This document shows positions 8,209 through 14,558 of a stretch of 64,000 nucleotides of DNA, one piece after another. A model generated the notes under the pieces. That model did no database searches, was not told the origin of the DNA, and saw nothing but the letters and a program-made list of their open reading frames with translations. The stretch is taken from contig NZ_CP123385.1 of assembly GCF_040409955.1 (NCBI RefSeq), positions 1,409,501 through 1,473,500 of the forward strand, in the 5' to 3' direction. The stretch is from Salipiger sp. H15. GTDB lineage: Bacteria; Pseudomonadota; Alphaproteobacteria; Rhodobacterales; Rhodobacteraceae. A program made the translations under genes and the position numbers. Position 1 is the first letter of the stretch, and every line of letters begins with the position of its first letter.

Positions 8209-9233
8209 GCGTCCGCGACCTGACCGGCTCGCGCCGCTGGCTGGCCTTCGCCGCCTGCTGCGCGTGGTTCGCCTTCACCATCTTCCCGCTCTACTGGGTG
8301 GCGATCACCTCGCTGAAGACCCCGCCCGACGTGGTGGGCGGGCCGACCTACCTGCCGTTCGTCGACTTCGATCCGACGCTGAAGGCCTGGCGCGAGCTCT
8401 TCTCGGGCATCCGTGGCGAGTTCTACGCGAACTTCTGGTCCTCGGCGATCGTCTCGGTCTCGTCCTCGGTCTTCGCGACGCTGCTCGGGGCGATGGCGGC
8501 CTACGCGCTGGTGCGCTTCCCGTTCCGGGTGCGCATGGCCTCGGGGATCATCTTCTTCGTGGTCGCGATGGGGGGCTTCCTGCTCGGCCGCAACGTCGCG
8601 GGCCTGCCGCCGGCGACCGCCTCGATCCTCGCCTTCTGCGTGGCGCTGGCGCTTGCGGTCTTCGTGAACCGCTTCAGGCTGCCGGGCAAGGTGATGACCA
8701 ATGACGACATCGTCTTCTGGTTCGTCAGCCAGCGCCTGTTCCCGCCCATCGTCGTCGCCTTCGCGCTGTTCCTGCTCTACTCCGAGATGGGCAAGCTGGG
8801 CTTCAAACTGACCGACACCTACCTCGGGCTGACGCTGGCCTACATCGCCTTCTCGCTGCCGATCGTGGTCTGGCTGATGCGCGACTTCATCTCGGCCCTG
8901 CCGCTCGAGGTCGAGGAGGCGGCGATGGTCGACAACGTGCCGCAGTGGCGGATCTTCTTCGGCATCGTGCTGCCCATGTGCCGGCCCGGGCTGATCGCCA
9001 CCTTCGTCATCACGCTTGCCTTCACTTGGAACGAGTTCCTGTTCGCGCTCTTCCTGACCAATTCCGAGTGGCAGACCCTGCCGGTGCTGATCGCCGGGCA
9101 GAACAGCCAGCGCGGCGACGAGTGGTGGGCGATCTCCGCCGCCGCGCTGGTGGCGATCGTGCCCATGGTGATCGTGGCGGGGCTCTTGGGGCGGCTGATG
9201 CGCTCGGGCCTGCTGAGCGGCGCCGTGAAATAG
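8205..9233 (+). CDS. Sugar ABC transporter permease, MalG/UgpE type
   Basis: A 342-residue second permease of the CUT1 transporter. The N-terminal signal-anchor span is at about residues 12-32, and the EAA loop reads EVEEAAMVDNVPQW near residue 233. It is some 60 residues longer than typical MalG-type permeases because of an extra hydrophobic stretch in the middle (FFVVAMGGFLLGRN to FCVALALAVFVN, about residues 113-152), which adds two likely spans. It forms a heterodimer with the preceding permease, with which it overlaps by four bases. Confidence 0.9.
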   Translation: MSVRDLTGSRRWLAFAACCAWFAFTIFPLYWVAITSLKTPPDVVGGPTYLPFVDFDPTLKAWRELFSGIRGEFYANFWSSAIVSVSSSVFATLLGAMAAYALVRFPFRVRMASGIIFFVVAMGGFLLGRNVAGLPPATASILAFCVALALAVFVNRFRLPGKVMTNDDIVFWFVSQRLFPPIVVAFALFLLYSEMGKLGFKLTDTYLGLTLAYIAFSLPIVVWLMRDFISALPLEVEEAAMVDNVPQWRIFFGIVLPMCRPGLIATFVITLAFTWNEFLFALFLTNSEWQTLPVLIAGQNSQRGDEWWAISAAALVAIVPMVIVAGLLGRLMRSGLLSGAVK

Positions 9234-9244
9234 GTTTTTTCAAA

Positions 9245-9262
9245 GGCCCTGGAGGAGGGGCC
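9245..9262 (+). other. Intercistronic stem-loop before the binding-protein gene
   Basis: GGCCC (9245-9249) pairs with GGGCC (9258-9262) around TGGAGGAG. The element matches that at 6362-6379 almost base for base and lies 20 bases before the binding-protein start, ahead of a strong GGGAGGA ribosome site. It may set the higher mRNA level usual for binding-protein genes. Confidence 0.4.
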
Positions 9263-9282
9263 GCATAAAGGGAGGAACTATA

Positions 9283-10728
9283 ATGCTGAAATCACTGAAA
9301 CTCTCCGTGGGCGCTGTGGCGCTCTCGGCCGGGGCGGCGCTGGCCTGCTCGCCGGATTTCACCGGGGTCGAGATCACCGCGACCACGCAGACCGGGCCCT
9401 ACATCGCCTCGGCCCTGACCCAGGCCGCCGAGTCCTGGAAGGAGAAGACCTGCGGCACGGTCAAGGTGGTGGAATTCCCCTGGTCCGAGCTCTACCCCAA
9501 GATCGTCACCACGCTCGCCGCCGGCGATGACGCCTTCGACGTGATCGCCTTCGCCCCGGCCTGGGCGCCGGACTTCACGCCGTTCCTGACCGAGATGCCG
9601 GCCAAGTACCAGGAGGGCGAGGCCTGGGAGGACATCGCGCCGGTCTACCGCGAGTCGCTGATGGTGTGGAACGGCAAGGTGCTGTCGCAGACCATGGACG
9701 GCGACGTGCACACCTACACCTATCGCATCGACCTCTTCGAGGACCCGGCCAACAAGGAGGCCTTCAAGGCCGCCTACGGCTACGATCTCGCGGTGCCGAA
9801 AACCTGGAAGGAGTATCTCGACATCGCCGAGTTCTTCCAGAACAACGTCGACGGCGTCTACGGCACGGCCGAGGCCTTCCGCCGCGGTGGCCAGCAGTTC
9901 TGGTTCCTGTTCAGCCACGTGGCGGCCTATGCCAGCCACCCGGACCTGCCCGGTGCCATGTTCTTCGACCCCGAGACGATGGACGCGCAGGTCAACAACC
10001 CCGCCTGGGTGCGCGGCCTCGAGGAATACATCCGCGCCTCGAAGCTGGCGCCGCCCTCGGCGCTCAACTTCTCGTTCGGCGAGGTCAACGCGGCCTTTGC
10101 CGGCGGGCAGGTGGCGCAGTCGATCGGCTGGGGCGACACCGGCGTGATCGCCGCCGACCCGGCGCAGTCCACCGTCGCGGGCAAGGTCGGCTCGGCCGTG
10201 CTGCCCTCCTCGACCGAGGTCTACAACTACAAGACCAAGGAATGGGACACGTTCGACGCCCCCGTCGACACCTCGTTCATGGCCTTCGGCGGCTGGCAGG
10301 CGGCGGTTCCCGCCTCATCGAAGAAGCAGGAAGCGGCCTGGGACTTCATCTCGCACCTGACCAGCCCCGAGGTCTCGGGCATCGCGGCGGTGACCGGCGG
10401 CACGGGCGTGAACCCCTACCGCATCTCGCACACCACCAACATGGAGCGCTGGTCCAAGCTCTTCTCCGAGCGCGAGGCGACCGAATACCTCGGCGCGCAG
10501 CGTGACGCGGTGACGGCGGACAACGTGGCGCTCGACATGCGCCTGCCGGGCTACTTCTCCTACACCGAGATCCTCGAGATCGAGCTCAGCCGCGCGCTGG
10601 CCGGAGAGGTCACCCCGCAGGAGGCGCTCGACACCGTCGCCAAGGGCTGGAACGACCTGACCGACCAGTTCGGCCGCGACACCCAGCTGGCCGCCTACCG
10701 CGCCTCGATGGGCCTGCCCCAGATGTAA
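9283..10728 (+). CDS. Sugar ABC transporter substrate-binding protein
   Basis: A 481-residue extracytoplasmic binding protein of the CUT1 (MalE/UgpB-like) class. The first 21 residues are a signal sequence ending ALA, directly followed by a cysteine. This could be a lipoprotein site, although the -3 position is Ala rather than the usual Leu, so a soluble periplasmic form is equally possible. SBP_bac_1-type features include ELYPKIVTTLAAGDDAFDVI near residue 70 and the AWDFISHLTSPEVSG region near residue 350. It is unusually rich in aromatic residues around the predicted sugar cleft. Ligand is not evident; deoxyribose or a deoxyriboside is suggested by context. Confidence 0.92.
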   Translation: MLKSLKLSVGAVALSAGAALACSPDFTGVEITATTQTGPYIASALTQAAESWKEKTCGTVKVVEFPWSELYPKIVTTLAAGDDAFDVIAFAPAWAPDFTPFLTEMPAKYQEGEAWEDIAPVYRESLMVWNGKVLSQTMDGDVHTYTYRIDLFEDPANKEAFKAAYGYDLAVPKTWKEYLDIAEFFQNNVDGVYGTAEAFRRGGQQFWFLFSHVAAYASHPDLPGAMFFDPETMDAQVNNPAWVRGLEEYIRASKLAPPSALNFSFGEVNAAFAGGQVAQSIGWGDTGVIAADPAQSTVAGKVGSAVLPSSTEVYNYKTKEWDTFDAPVDTSFMAFGGWQAAVPASSKKQEAAWDFISHLTSPEVSGIAAVTGGTGVNPYRISHTTNMERWSKLFSEREATEYLGAQRDAVTADNVALDMRLPGYFSYTEILEIELSRALAGEVTPQEALDTVAKGWNDLTDQFGRDTQLAAYRASMGLPQM

Positions 10729-10735
10729 CCGCAGG

Positions 10736-10760
10736 CGGGGCGGCCCCCGGGGCCGTCCCG
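10736..10760 (+). other. Stem-loop between binding-protein and ATPase genes
   Basis: A 10-bp stem with one G-U pair (10736-10745 with 10751-10760) and a 5-base loop, directly after the binding-protein stop. There is no T-run, so it is more likely an mRNA-stabilising or attenuating hairpin than a full terminator. An equivalent hairpin follows xylF at 59788-59816. Confidence 0.5.
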
Positions 10761-10791
10761 CATCCGCGCTTGGAACGAAGAGACATCCGCA

Positions 10792-11877
10792 ATGGCAAAG
10801 ATTTCGCTGAAAGGCGTGACGAAATCCTACGGTCTGCTGGAGGTGATCCCGCCCATGGACCTCGAGATCGAGGACGGCGAATTCGTCGTGCTCGTCGGGC
10901 CCTCGGGCTGCGGCAAGTCCACCACGCTGCGCATGATCGCCGGGCTCGAGACGGTGACCGACGGCGTGGTGGCGATCGGCGAGCGCGAGGTCACCCGGCT
11001 GCGTCCCGGCCTGCGCAACTGCGCCATGGTCTTCCAGAGCTACGCGCTCTACCCGCACATGAGCGTGCGCGACAACATCGGCTACGGCATGAAGGTGCGC
11101 GGCGTGCCGAGGGCCGAGGCGCAGGGCGCCGTCGAGAACGCCGCCCGCATCCTCAACCTCACCGACTACCTCGACCGCAAGCCCGCCGCCCTGTCGGGCG
11201 GGCAGCGCCAGCGCGTCGCCATCGGCCGTGCCATCGTGCGCGATCCCGACGTGTTCCTGTTCGACGAGCCGCTCTCGAACCTCGATGCCAAGCTGCGGGT
11301 CGAGATGCGGGTCGAGATCAAGCAGCTGCACCGGCGGCTGAAGACCACGATGGTCTACGTCACCCACGACCAGGTCGAGGCGATGACCATGGCCGACCGC
11401 GTGGTGGTGCTGCGCGACGGCGTGGTCGAGCAGGCGGCCGATCCGATCACCCTCTACGAGCGCCCCGCCAACCGCTTCGTCGCGGGCTTCATCGGCGCGC
11501 CCAGCATGAATATGCTCGAGGGGCGGCTCGAGGGGACCGGCGGCAGCCTGCGCTTTCTCGGGCAGGGGGGGCTCGACTTCGCCATCCCCGAGGACCGCGT
11601 CGCGGCGCTGGCGCCGCTCGAGGGTCAGGCCTGCGTGCTTGGCATCCGGCCCGAGCACACCCGCGAGGCGGGCACCGGCATCCCGATCTCGGTCGAGGTG
11701 CTCGACGTCGAGCCGCTCGGCCCGCACACGCTGCTGATCGGGCAGGCGGGCGAGACCAAGTTCACCGGGCAGGCCGAGGCCGGAACGCCGACCCGTCCGG
11801 GCGACCGGGTGACCGTCCAGCTCGATCCCGCCAAGCTGCATTTCTTCCGCGCCGACACCGGCGCGGCCATCCGCTGA
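10792..11877 (+). CDS. Sugar ABC transporter ATP-binding protein, UgpC/MalK type
   Basis: A 361-residue ATPase that energises the sugar importer. Walker A is GPSGCGKST (about residues 37-45), the signature is LSGGQRQRVAIGRA (about 133-146), Walker B is VFLFDEPLSNLD, and the switch histidine lies in VYVTHDQ. The C-terminal 120 residues form the TOBE/OB regulatory domain typical of MalK-like CUT1 ATPases, including GIRPEHTR. It is the last transport gene and completes a full importer (binding protein, two permeases, one ATPase). Confidence 0.95.
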   Translation: MAKISLKGVTKSYGLLEVIPPMDLEIEDGEFVVLVGPSGCGKSTTLRMIAGLETVTDGVVAIGEREVTRLRPGLRNCAMVFQSYALYPHMSVRDNIGYGMKVRGVPRAEAQGAVENAARILNLTDYLDRKPAALSGGQRQRVAIGRAIVRDPDVFLFDEPLSNLDAKLRVEMRVEIKQLHRRLKTTMVYVTHDQVEAMTMADRVVVLRDGVVEQAADPITLYERPANRFVAGFIGAPSMNMLEGRLEGTGGSLRFLGQGGLDFAIPEDRVAALAPLEGQACVLGIRPEHTREAGTGIPISVEVLDVEPLGPHTLLIGQAGETKFTGQAEAGTPTRPGDRVTVQLDPAKLHFFRADTGAAIR

Positions 11878-11894
11878 TCCCGAGGGAGCCCGCC

Positions 11895-12302
11895 ATGACC
11901 ACCGACACCATTGCCGCGCTGATCGTCCTCGAGGCCTTCGAGCACGTCGATCCCTCGCGCTGCGCCGATTACGAGACCGCCGCCAAGGCGATCGACGACA
12001 AGGTGAAGGAGACCGAGCCCGGCATGCTGGTCCACGCGCTCACCCGCGTCGCCGAGGCGCCGGACCGCGTGACCTACCGCTGGCTCGAGATCTTCGACGG
12101 GGTGGCGGCGCTCGAGGCGCATTTCGCCAGCCCGCACGTGAAGGAGCACGTCGCCCGGATGATGGACGGCATCCTGCTCTCGCCGGTCGAGCTGGTGCTC
12201 TGCGTCGGCTGGAGCGAGGCCGAGAAGGCAGAGATCAACGCCCGCCTCGGCGGGGCGCTGACCTTCGCCGAGGTGAAGACCGGCTACTACCTCACCCGCT
12301 AG
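11895..12302 (+). CDS. Small ABM-fold monooxygenase-like protein
   Basis: A 135-residue soluble protein. It resembles the antibiotic-biosynthesis-monooxygenase (dimeric ferredoxin-like) fold: an N-terminal strand with IVLEAFEHV, a central TYRWLEIFDGVAALEAHF stretch and a helix with SPHVKEHV. Such proteins are often small cofactor-free oxygenases or detoxifying enzymes; the substrate is unknown here. The start at 11895 follows a GAGGGAG ribosome site, 17 bases after the ATPase stop, so it is probably the last gene of the deoC operon. A role in handling a reactive aldehyde by-product would be a guess. Confidence 0.75.
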   Translation: MTTDTIAALIVLEAFEHVDPSRCADYETAAKAIDDKVKETEPGMLVHALTRVAEAPDRVTYRWLEIFDGVAALEAHFASPHVKEHVARMMDGILLSPVELVLCVGWSEAEKAEINARLGGALTFAEVKTGYYLTR

Positions 12303-12317
12303 GCGTGGCTTCCGGCC

Positions 12318-12983
12318 TCAGCCCCGCGCGGCCGCGGCAAGCTCCGCGGCCACCGCGTTCGTGCTCATCGGCACGCCGCTGCAGGCGGCCACCCAGCTCA
12401 GCGCCATGTCGTGCTGCGCGCGGCTGAAATCGGCCAGCGCATCGGCCACGAAGAAGGGCTGGATGTCGCGCTGGAACGCCTCGGCCGCCGTGGCGAGGCA
12501 GCCGATATGGGCGTAGATGCCGGTGATGATCAGCTGGTCGCGGCCGCGCGCGCGCATCAGCTCGGCAAGGTTCGAGCGCTGGAAGGCGCTGTAGCGGTGC
12601 TTGACCAGCGTGATGTCCCCCGGGGCGGGCGCCAGCGCCGGCAGGATCTCCTCGTGCTCGGGGATCGCCGACATGCCGGGCCCCCAGAGATCGGCCTGCA
12701 GCCCGCGGTCGGGGCGGAACTGGTTGCCCTTCTGCGCGGTGTAGAAGACCGGCACCCCGGCGCGGCGGGCGGCGGCGAGGAGCCTTGCGATATTGGCCGC
12801 GGCGGCGGCGATGGGGCTGCCCGCGCGCTCGAGGCCATCTGCGCCATAGGCGGCGCAGAAATAGCGCTGCATGTCATGCACCAGGAGCGCGGCGCGCGCC
12901 GGGGCCAGCGTGAAGGGCGCGCGCGGCAGCGGCAGCTCGGTGGCGGTGGGCAGCGGGTAGTCGGGGATTTTCGGCAGGGCCAT
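12318..12983 (-). CDS. EntB-type isochorismatase without carrier domain
   Basis: A 221-residue isochorismatase that would hydrolyse isochorismate to 2,3-dihydroxy-2,3-dihydrobenzoate and pyruvate. The catalytic triad regions are present: the aspartate in LLVHDMQRYF (about residue 37), the lysine in TLVKHRYSAF (about 126) and the cysteine in GIYAHIGCLATAAEAF (about 161). The following QPFFVADALADFSRAQH is a close match to enterobactin EntB. The protein stops where EntB continues into its aryl-carrier domain, so it is a stand-alone hydrolase. It is 34 bases downstream of the isochorismate synthase, and no entA or entE homologue is visible nearby. Confidence 0.9.
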   Translation of the reverse strand: MALPKIPDYPLPTATELPLPRAPFTLAPARAALLVHDMQRYFCAAYGADGLERAGSPIAAAAANIARLLAAARRAGVPVFYTAQKGNQFRPDRGLQADLWGPGMSAIPEHEEILPALAPAPGDITLVKHRYSAFQRSNLAELMRARGRDQLIITGIYAHIGCLATAAEAFQRDIQPFFVADALADFSRAQHDMALSWVAACSGVPMSTNAVAAELAAAARG

Positions 12984-13017
12984 CGGGTCGTCTCGTCCGT
13001 CGTGGGGAAGGGTGGGC

Positions 13018-14160
13018 TCAGAGCGTCTCGGCGATGCCGAGCGCGCGGCGCATGGCGATGAACTTGGCGCGGGTCTCGGCGACCTCGTCCTCGGGGACCG
13101 AGGCCGCGACGATCCCCGCCCCGGCGAAGAGCCGCGCGGCGCGCCCCTCGATCATCGCGCAGCGCAGCGTGACGTGCCATTCGCCGTCATTCGCCGCATC
13201 CGTCCAGCCGAGCGTGCCGGCGTAGAAGTCGCGCTCGAAGGGTTCGGCGGCGGCGATCGCGCGCAGCGCCTCGGGCAGCGGCGCGCCGGCCACGGCGGGG
13301 GTGGGATGCAGCGCCGCCAGCAGTGCGAGGCAGGGCGTGTCCGCATCGCGCAGCGTGCCGCGGATGCAGGTCCCGAGGTGCCACATGCTCGCGGTCCGGT
13401 CGAGCTGCGGCCGCTCGGGCACGCTCAGCTGCGCGCAATGCGGCGCAAGGATGTCGTGGATGTACTCGACCACCACGCGATGCTCGACATTGTCCTTCTC
13501 CGAGCCGACCAGCGCCGCCCGGGCGCGCCCGTCCTCCGCCGCGTCCTCGCTGCGCCGGGCCGACCCGGCCAGCGGGTGCGAGCGGATCTCGGCGCCGGTC
13601 TTGCGCAGCAGCAGCTCGGGGGTGGCGCCGACCAGCCAGCGCGCGGCAGGGCCGGTGCCGGGCAGGGGCAGGCAATAGGCGGTCACGTGAGGGTCACTGC
13701 CGAGCCGCTCGGCCACGGCGAAGGGATCGAGCGCGCGGTCGGTGCGCAGGTCGAGCGCGCGCGCCAGCACCGCCTTGCGCAGCGGCTGTTTCGGGTCTGC
13801 CACCTGCGCGGCGGTCGCCGCGACGGCACGGGCGTAGTGTTCCTGCGACGGCAGGCGCTGGAGTGCTAGGGGTCGGGCCTCGCCGCCGCGCGCGGCGGGT
13901 GTGGCGGCGGGCGAGGGGCCTGGCCGCAGCGCGTAGAGCCAGCCGGGCAGTTCGCGGGAGAACGGAAAGGCGCCGAAGACGCGCTCGGCAAAGGCCGTCC
14001 CGCGCGCGGCGAAACCGGCAAGCGTGTCGGAGCGCGCCTCGGCAATCACGCCGTCATGGGCGCCGAGACGCAGCGAAAGGCCGAGGCAGGCCCCGGCGGA
14101 GGGCAGGGAATAGGCAAGGTTGCTCAAGGATCGAGTCCTGATCTGGGAGCTGCCTGCCAT
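13018..14160 (-). CDS. Isochorismate synthase
   Basis: A 380-residue chorismate-binding enzyme of the EntC/DhbC/MenF type, converting chorismate to isochorismate. The C-terminal catalytic domain shows VGATPELLLRK, SHPLAGSARR, HRVVVEYIHDIL, a HLGTCIRG stretch, LHPTPAVAG and FYAGTLGW in the expected order. The start at 14160 is chosen because the in-frame sequence upstream is Arg-rich and not protein-like; the Shine-Dalgarno sequence is weak, so the start is tentative. With the isochorismatase behind it, it forms a two-gene unit leading to dihydro-dihydroxybenzoate. No Fur-type palindrome is evident upstream. Confidence 0.92.
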   Translation of the reverse strand: MAGSSQIRTRSLSNLAYSLPSAGACLGLSLRLGAHDGVIAEARSDTLAGFAARGTAFAERVFGAFPFSRELPGWLYALRPGPSPAATPAARGGEARPLALQRLPSQEHYARAVAATAAQVADPKQPLRKAVLARALDLRTDRALDPFAVAERLGSDPHVTAYCLPLPGTGPAARWLVGATPELLLRKTGAEIRSHPLAGSARRSEDAAEDGRARAALVGSEKDNVEHRVVVEYIHDILAPHCAQLSVPERPQLDRTASMWHLGTCIRGTLRDADTPCLALLAALHPTPAVAGAPLPEALRAIAAAEPFERDFYAGTLGWTDAANDGEWHVTLRCAMIEGRAARLFAGAGIVAASVPEDEVAETRAKFIAMRRALGIAETL

Positions 14161-14405
14161 GAAAGGTGGGTGCTGTGGGTGGGTTAGGACGGCGCGCGCC
14201 GCCAACTCCCTGCGCAGGTAGCCCGGTCGGACGAGGGCTGTCAATTCACAACTCCCGCCCCGGCGGGCACGGGCGCGGGAGCGGCGCGGCTTTCCGGAAT
14301 ACCCGCCTTGCGTGTGTCTCGCGACGCGGCTCGCTTCTTTGCGGGGCGATTTGGTGCTATGATCGGGCCATTCGATTGAAGATATTTGCTCCGGGGAGGT
14401 CGGCC
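14161..14405. promoter_or_regulatory. Divergent control region before the isochorismate and lipase-protease units
   Basis: The 381-base gap between the isochorismate synthase and the lipase-protease start. A TATGAT box at 14358-14363 with a weak TTCTTT 17 bases upstream (14335-14340) could be a rightward promoter. A strong GGGGAGG ribosome site at 14393-14399 is followed by an ATG at 14406, not by the lipase-protease start. No iron-box-like palindrome is seen on the left side. Confidence 0.45.
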
Positions 14406-14558
14406 ATGCGCCATCCACAGCTCGGTCAGCCCAAGGTCATTTCCGGCGGTTCCACGCCAGCCCGCCGCGCCGCGCTCCCCGGCACGGGGCGTGCAAGTTC
14501 CACCGCGGGGCCACGCGCCCCGGACAGCGAGGGTGGGGTCCATGCAGTTCAAGGATGA
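14406..14558 (+). CDS. Possible 50-residue leader ORF
   Basis: A 50-codon frame opening with MRHPQLGQPKVISGG and rich in Ala, Gly, Pro and Arg. It has by far the best ribosome site in the gap (GGGGAGG, seven bases before ATG) and overlaps the lipase-protease start by 17 bases, an arrangement typical of translational coupling. Against it, only about two thirds of its third codon positions are G or C, well below its neighbours, and there is no recognisable domain. It could be a leader peptide, a real small partner, or chance. Confidence 0.3.
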   Translation: MRHPQLGQPKVISGGSTPARRAALPGTGRASSTAGPRAPDSEGGVHAVQG

